Below, in pieces: positions 59,330 through 64,000 of a stretch of 64,000 bases of DNA (positions are counted from its first letter, which is position 1; every line of letters begins with the position of its first letter). Source of the DNA: Heterocephalus glaber. Lineage: Eukaryota > Chordata > Mammalia > Rodentia > Bathyergidae. The stretch is taken from positions 1,794,215 to 1,858,214 of the forward strand of contig NW_004624779.1 of the NCBI RefSeq assembly GCF_000247695.1, in the 5' to 3' direction. The notes below the pieces were generated by a model that was not told the origin of the DNA, made no database searches, and saw only the letters and a program-made list of their open reading frames with translations. A program made the position numbers and the translations under genes.

Positions 59330-60488
59330 CAAATGAAGGACCAGAGGCTTAAAAATTTCAACCTGTTTGTTTGCTGATGCTCACACCCTAATGTGTTGGC
59401 CTGGAATGAAAGCCTGGGGGTGTTTGACGAAGGAGCCTTAGCTATTTCTGATTGTTTCTCTAGTAATCTTTCTGTTCTTGGTATCTTTTGTACCATTTTT
59501 CTCTCCTGAATTACCAGGATAACTGGAGTCAGTGTTCAGCTGAATTCGTTGACCTCCATAATCTTGAAAGCTCAATCTTGCTAATGAATTCTACTTGAGG
59601 GCATATGAAGGTGGATTATATATCAAAGGTGGAAGCAGTTGCAGTTAAATCTTTAGGAATTCACTTCCCATAATGCTTAAATGAGGGATTTGTGTGGTAG
59701 TCTGTGGCTTTTCACCTCCTTTCTAGTTTAGCCTGAGTGCAGTGAATGGTTGTATTTCATCTATTGAGTCTCTGGAGCCTTGTTTGTGTTCAGAACGATA
59801 CCATGTTATTCCTGAAATGAAGTTGGATTAAGTTCTCTGATTTTAAGACTTGGTCAAACTGTCCATACTATGTTATTATTTATTAAAGTGGCAAATACTT
59901 TATTTCCTTAACAAGATAAATTCCTTTAAAGGAATTAAGCATAGTGGCCAGATGATTTACCCGAATTGTTTATTACATCTTTGTTCATCAGACAGAAAGA
60001 AATTGTGAGATGGTGCCCGGAGCTCAGCAATGTAGGCAGATTGACTTACAATCTTGCACTTACTTTCTCCAGAGAAAGCTGCCCAAGGAGTCCTGTCATT
60101 TTGCTAAAATCATTCAAGAGACCATGCAGTGTGACATTCTTTAAGAGCATAAAACAATTAACCAGTGTGCGACAGGTAGCTGTAACCATTCGGTACCTTA
60201 ATTAGTGATATAACGATAGCTTCAGAGAGTCCAGGACTTCAGCATAAACGGATTTCTTCCCAGTCTCACTCTAGCTGCATACCACTTTCTTAAGATAGAG
60301 TATTATGATTGTTTCTAACTTAGTAGAATTTATTCTAAGCGTGAGTCCATGTGGAAAGAGAAGAACTGAAAATTTCTTTAGGATTGATTTACATTTGCCA
60401 AGAAAGTTCAATGCAGGCTTCAGCTGCTGTTAATCTCTGTTCCTGCCATACGCGCCACAACATTAGCACCTTTCACTTGGTCCCTTTG
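59330..60488. other. Intergenic sequence, no gene seen
   Basis: Nothing recognised. Confidence 0.45.
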
Positions 60489-60489
60489 C

Positions 60490-61050
60490 ACCTTTAGTAA
60501 GCAGAATAATAGCTCTTTAAAGATAGGAATGCTCCATTCTTTGTAACCTGTGACTATGGCAATTTACACGACACAAGGGACTTTGGAGATGTGATTAAGG
60601 ATATAGGTCTTGAGATCCTGATTTTCTTTGTGGGCCCAGTTTCAACACCGATTCCTTCAAAGTAGAGAACATTTTATGGCTGTAATCAGAGAGATATAAT
60701 CAAGAGATGTGATGGCTAAACCAATTATTGCAGGCTTTTAAGACAAAGGTGCCACAAACCTTTGGCCTCTAAAAGTGAGAAAAGGCAAAAGAACAGATTT
60801 CTTCCCCTCCAGCCTACAGAAAGGAATGCAGCCCTTTTAAACCTGGTGCAGTCTGTGTTGGATTTAGGATTACAGAACTATGATATAATAAACTTTTTTT
60901 TTTTTTTTGTACCAGAGGACGAACTCGGGTCCTTGGCTTTCGAGGCAGGCGGCGGAACCATTGAGCTAAATCCCTGGCGATATAATAAACTTTTATCCTG
61001 TAAGTGACTGAATTGTGATAATTTCTTTAGCAACAGAAAACTAACACTGC
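60490..61050 (+). repeat. MLT1-type MaLR LTR interrupted by an ID SINE
   Basis: 'tggagatgtgattaaggata', 'tggctgtaatcagagagata', 'cctccagcctacagaaagga', 'atgcagcccttttaaacctg', 'acagaactatgatataataa', then after the ID 'ctgaattgtgataatttctt' and 'agcaacagaaaactaacac'. Clear MLT1 in plus orientation. Confidence 0.82.
60898..60978 (-). mobile_element. ID-type tRNA-derived SINE
   Basis: Reverse copy: 'accagaggacgaactcgggt', 'cgaggcaggcggcggaacca' and 'ttgagctaaatccctggc'. Perfect 16-bp target-site duplication gatataataaactttt (60882-60897 and 60979-60994). Inserted in an MLT1 LTR. Confidence 0.93.
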
Positions 61051-64000
61051 ATCACTGTTCCTCATTTTTCCTGATGGGATCCCATAAAAACCACCTTTGG
61101 AGTGGCAAGGAGGATGGGTCAGGCATTACGCAAAACTGTGTGTGTGTGTGTGTGTGTGTTTGTGTAACCACTGTGCAATAACCTCTGTAATAAAAACTAT
61201 GATTGTTTCTACTTCACAGGAGAAAAAGTGAGGGTTAAAAAGTTTAAGTAACATACATAAATCACATATCTGGTAATCAGCACAACTATTATTTGAAACC
61301 AGGTCAGTTTGGAGTCCAAATTCATAATAGATCCACTTATACATACCATGCATATACAAAGTTTTAGGCTTATTTTTCTTTATCAAAAGAAGTTCAAGCG
61401 CAATGATGTTTATGAAAGATAGACTGTCATTCATACCTTTAGTTGCCTAAGATGTCAAATCATTCCTCCCAGCACATTGCTTTATTGGTACTGTGCTGAA
61501 TTACATGAATGGTAATTAAATGAATAAGGAAGGATCGCTGTTGTTGAATAGAAATAGTAGTACTGGTGTATGTTATTACATTTGTTGTATTGCATATGTA
61601 TTTAACTTTATACTGTACATGGATATACATAAGTATCAACATTGTTTTCATTGTAAAAATAACATAGAAAGGCTACTTTGTGCCATGAAAATCAGGGATT
61701 CTAACAGGTTTCTTCTGCATTTGAATTTATAATTACATATTTTTAAAGACGTGATTGCAGGTTATTTGTAGTTTATTTGTATATTTAACATCAGTAATGA
61801 GAGTATATTTAATAAGATGAAATGATCAAAGTGGAGAGAATTTACATAAATTTTGACATGAATATTTTTGCTCATTAAAATATTTTAAAAAGATTATTAA
61901 ACAATGTAAAGGAAATTAAATGACCTGTGTTTCTTCAGGTAAGGTCTTTCATTATATTTTTTAAATTGCCAATAAAATTAGAATGATAACAGTGTCTAGT
62001 TAAACTGTATTCTTTTCACTTGAAAAATGTTCACTAATATTCAAACACAGACTTATAATGGCACCTTATTTATTAGTTAACTTTTTTCCATATTATTCCA
62101 TTTTTAAATGAGTATCAGATGACCTAAAGAGGGATGTAGATGCTACTGAAGCTTCAATTTTATAAGGGTATCAAATACAAGCAAATAGGTATAAAGGACT
62201 GTTAAGCAGTAAACTCTTTCCAGGACCAAAATAAACATCTACTGTCTATTTGCTTAAAAATATTTTGTACAAGTTCCAGTAAAGACTACCATGTGAAAAT
62301 AGTGATTCATCTTATTAGTTCAAAAAGTAGTTTATTCTTTTATTAAAAGGTTTGTGTTTGACAACATGGAGAAATGGAGAATGCTATCTTGTATTTAGCA
62401 GAGATTTGAGTAGCAATCAGCAGGATATTCCACCAGCTACTAAAGCAGTTTAAAAATACTTAGTTTTGATATTACCATGCTGATTTATTTTAATTCCGTA
62501 ACATTTATTAATATAATTATGTACCCATTCTTATGCATATTCATAAAATATAATGGAGAATGATGCATAATCATTTATATAATATTAGAACCTAATTAAT
62601 AAGCAGTTTAAGTGCAAATACTTTACATTGAAAATGAAGGAGATAAGAAGTGTTTTATATCACCACTGAGCATATTTTAGATATCCTGATTAGCTAAATC
62701 CACAGTATTCTGGGGAATTCAAGTCAAAAATCAATCCTGGAACTCAATCAGATCAGTGGAGTACTAGGGAGAGCTGTCAAAATGGAAATGGAGCTTGGGG
62801 CATATAGAGAAGTATTAGAACAACACACCAGGAAACACTTCTGCATACTTGGCAAGAAGAAAGGGTTGTAAGACAAGAACACTAGAATTGGAATCCATGA
62901 AAAAGTGAAGGTCTTGGCAACTAGTGGCTAATTACATTTGTACCCTCTTCTCTGTTCCCTCTGTTTCTGAGGAAATAACTGCTTTTTTTGCATTTTCAGG
63001 ACTTCTTGTGTCTTCCATCTCCTCTGGAACATTACTTTCTAATTATTTTTTGCCATCTTTACTTTCCTCTTTTGCCTTCTTTTCCTGATTGTGACTAATT
63101 CAAGTGTACCCATGAAAATTCTTCCCTAAGCATTCTTGTTGATTTGAAGAGGTATTTAGTTGATTCCTTTTTCAATCTTGTATATTTTTCATTCCTTGAA
63201 GATAGCTACATTCATTGAACTCAAAATATCTTATTAGTCTCCATAACTCTTGGTTTACATAAGCCCTAAAATGAAATAATATGTGCATTCAATTATGATT
63301 TGCCATTTACTCAAAGTTTCTATGAAGGAAAATGCCACTATTTTTAGTTTTTAATCTTAAGATAACTCATTTTGAAATGCTGTAAAACCTTAATGAATAT
63401 CCAAATTCATATACATTATTTAAACTATAATTTTCTACACTAAACAGTCATTAGATTAACATACATCTTTAGATTTCTCCCCAGCTGTACCAAATTAGCT
63501 TTTCTGAATACTTTTAGTTTATGATTTGAGGCAATGCAGAAAGTATTGCTTTTCTAAGTTGTATTCTAAAGTTAGAGGCAGCAATTTGACTTTAAAATGC
63601 CATTTAGGATGTTTCTTCTAGTTGGTGTTCATGCAAGAAAAACTCAGTTTCCCCCCAGAATTATTGAATATTGGTAGCCTGATCTACTCATTTACAGATG
63701 AGGAAAGAGATATAAAAACATGAATGGTTTCAAAATAAGTTTATTTCGAGATACTTTCTCCCTCTTTTCTCTTCTATTAAGAAAGTGACTGTGATGGAAT
63801 CCTTTTAGTTTGAACAGTAATTGTCAAGAAAAATACCCCAGAATTGAAATGATGCAATTAAACATGAAAATATTGTTATAAAGACTTTTTTTTTAAAGAC
63901 TAAGAAATATTTGAGTGTATAATTCCAGTGGATGTTTGTCAAGGTAGCTTTGACTTTTATTTTTCATTATACTCTTTTCTAAAGTTTTCAGTATCTGAAG
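61051..64000. other. AT-rich intergenic sequence with a (TG)n microsatellite and a weak MIR
   Basis: A (TG)n run lies at 61137-61165. 61205-61320 ('aaaaagtgagggttaaaaag', 'tttgaaaccaggtcagtttg') may be a decayed MIR. The rest, to the right edge, shows no gene or named repeat. Confidence 0.45.

Overview
The window is mammalian nuclear DNA, AT-rich and gene-poor, and I find no exon of a functional host gene in it. A rodent source is indicated by about sixteen short tRNA-derived SINEs of the ID type, 7SL-derived B1-type SINEs, and a MaLR LTR of MST/ORR1 type. The form of the ID element (ending in CCGGTACC, in two sub-types) suggests to me a castorimorph such as a beaver, but that is a low-confidence impression from memory.

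Layout. 1-660 is the 5' end of a reverse-oriented LINE-1. 0.7-29 kb is ordinary AT-rich sequence with ancient repeats (MLT1 and MaLR LTRs, MIR, L2, MER5A, a mariner remnant), several recent ID insertions and microsatellites. 29.6-30.9 kb is a processed pseudogene of CSTF1 with an ID element in its 3' UTR. 38.0-40.5 kb is a 5'-truncated processed pseudogene of SMARCD1 with a long GC-rich 3' UTR. 41.0-42.2 kb holds nested B1 elements, L1 remnants and ID elements. 44.47-50.06 kb is a class I (gammaretrovirus-like) endogenous retrovirus. 50.3-52.7 kb is reverse-oriented LINE-1 interrupted by an ID element and by a complete 506-bp solo LTR of another retroviral family. 52.9-64 kb returns to AT-rich sequence with MIR, MLT1, L1 and ID copies.

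The main point of interest is the provirus. Its protease/pol is mostly deleted and its env, which resembles the HERV-R/ERV3 type, is broken by stops and frameshifts. The two LTRs are strongly diverged, so the insertion is old. Yet gag is an uninterrupted 524-codon frame with a good start context, a myristoylation signal, matrix, proline-rich and capsid regions and a major-homology-type motif, ending inside the zinc knuckle. The 5' LTR and leader are also rich in CpG (about 24 in the LTR by eye, against about 4 in the 3' LTR) and keep a CCAAT box. An intact gag behind a CpG-preserved promoter region in an otherwise decayed provirus is the pattern expected of a co-opted (domesticated) gag gene, as with Fv1. 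This is inference and needs orthologue and expression data.

All calls were made by reading the sequence by eye. Repeat family names rest on remembered consensus patterns, and boundaries of old repeats are approximate.
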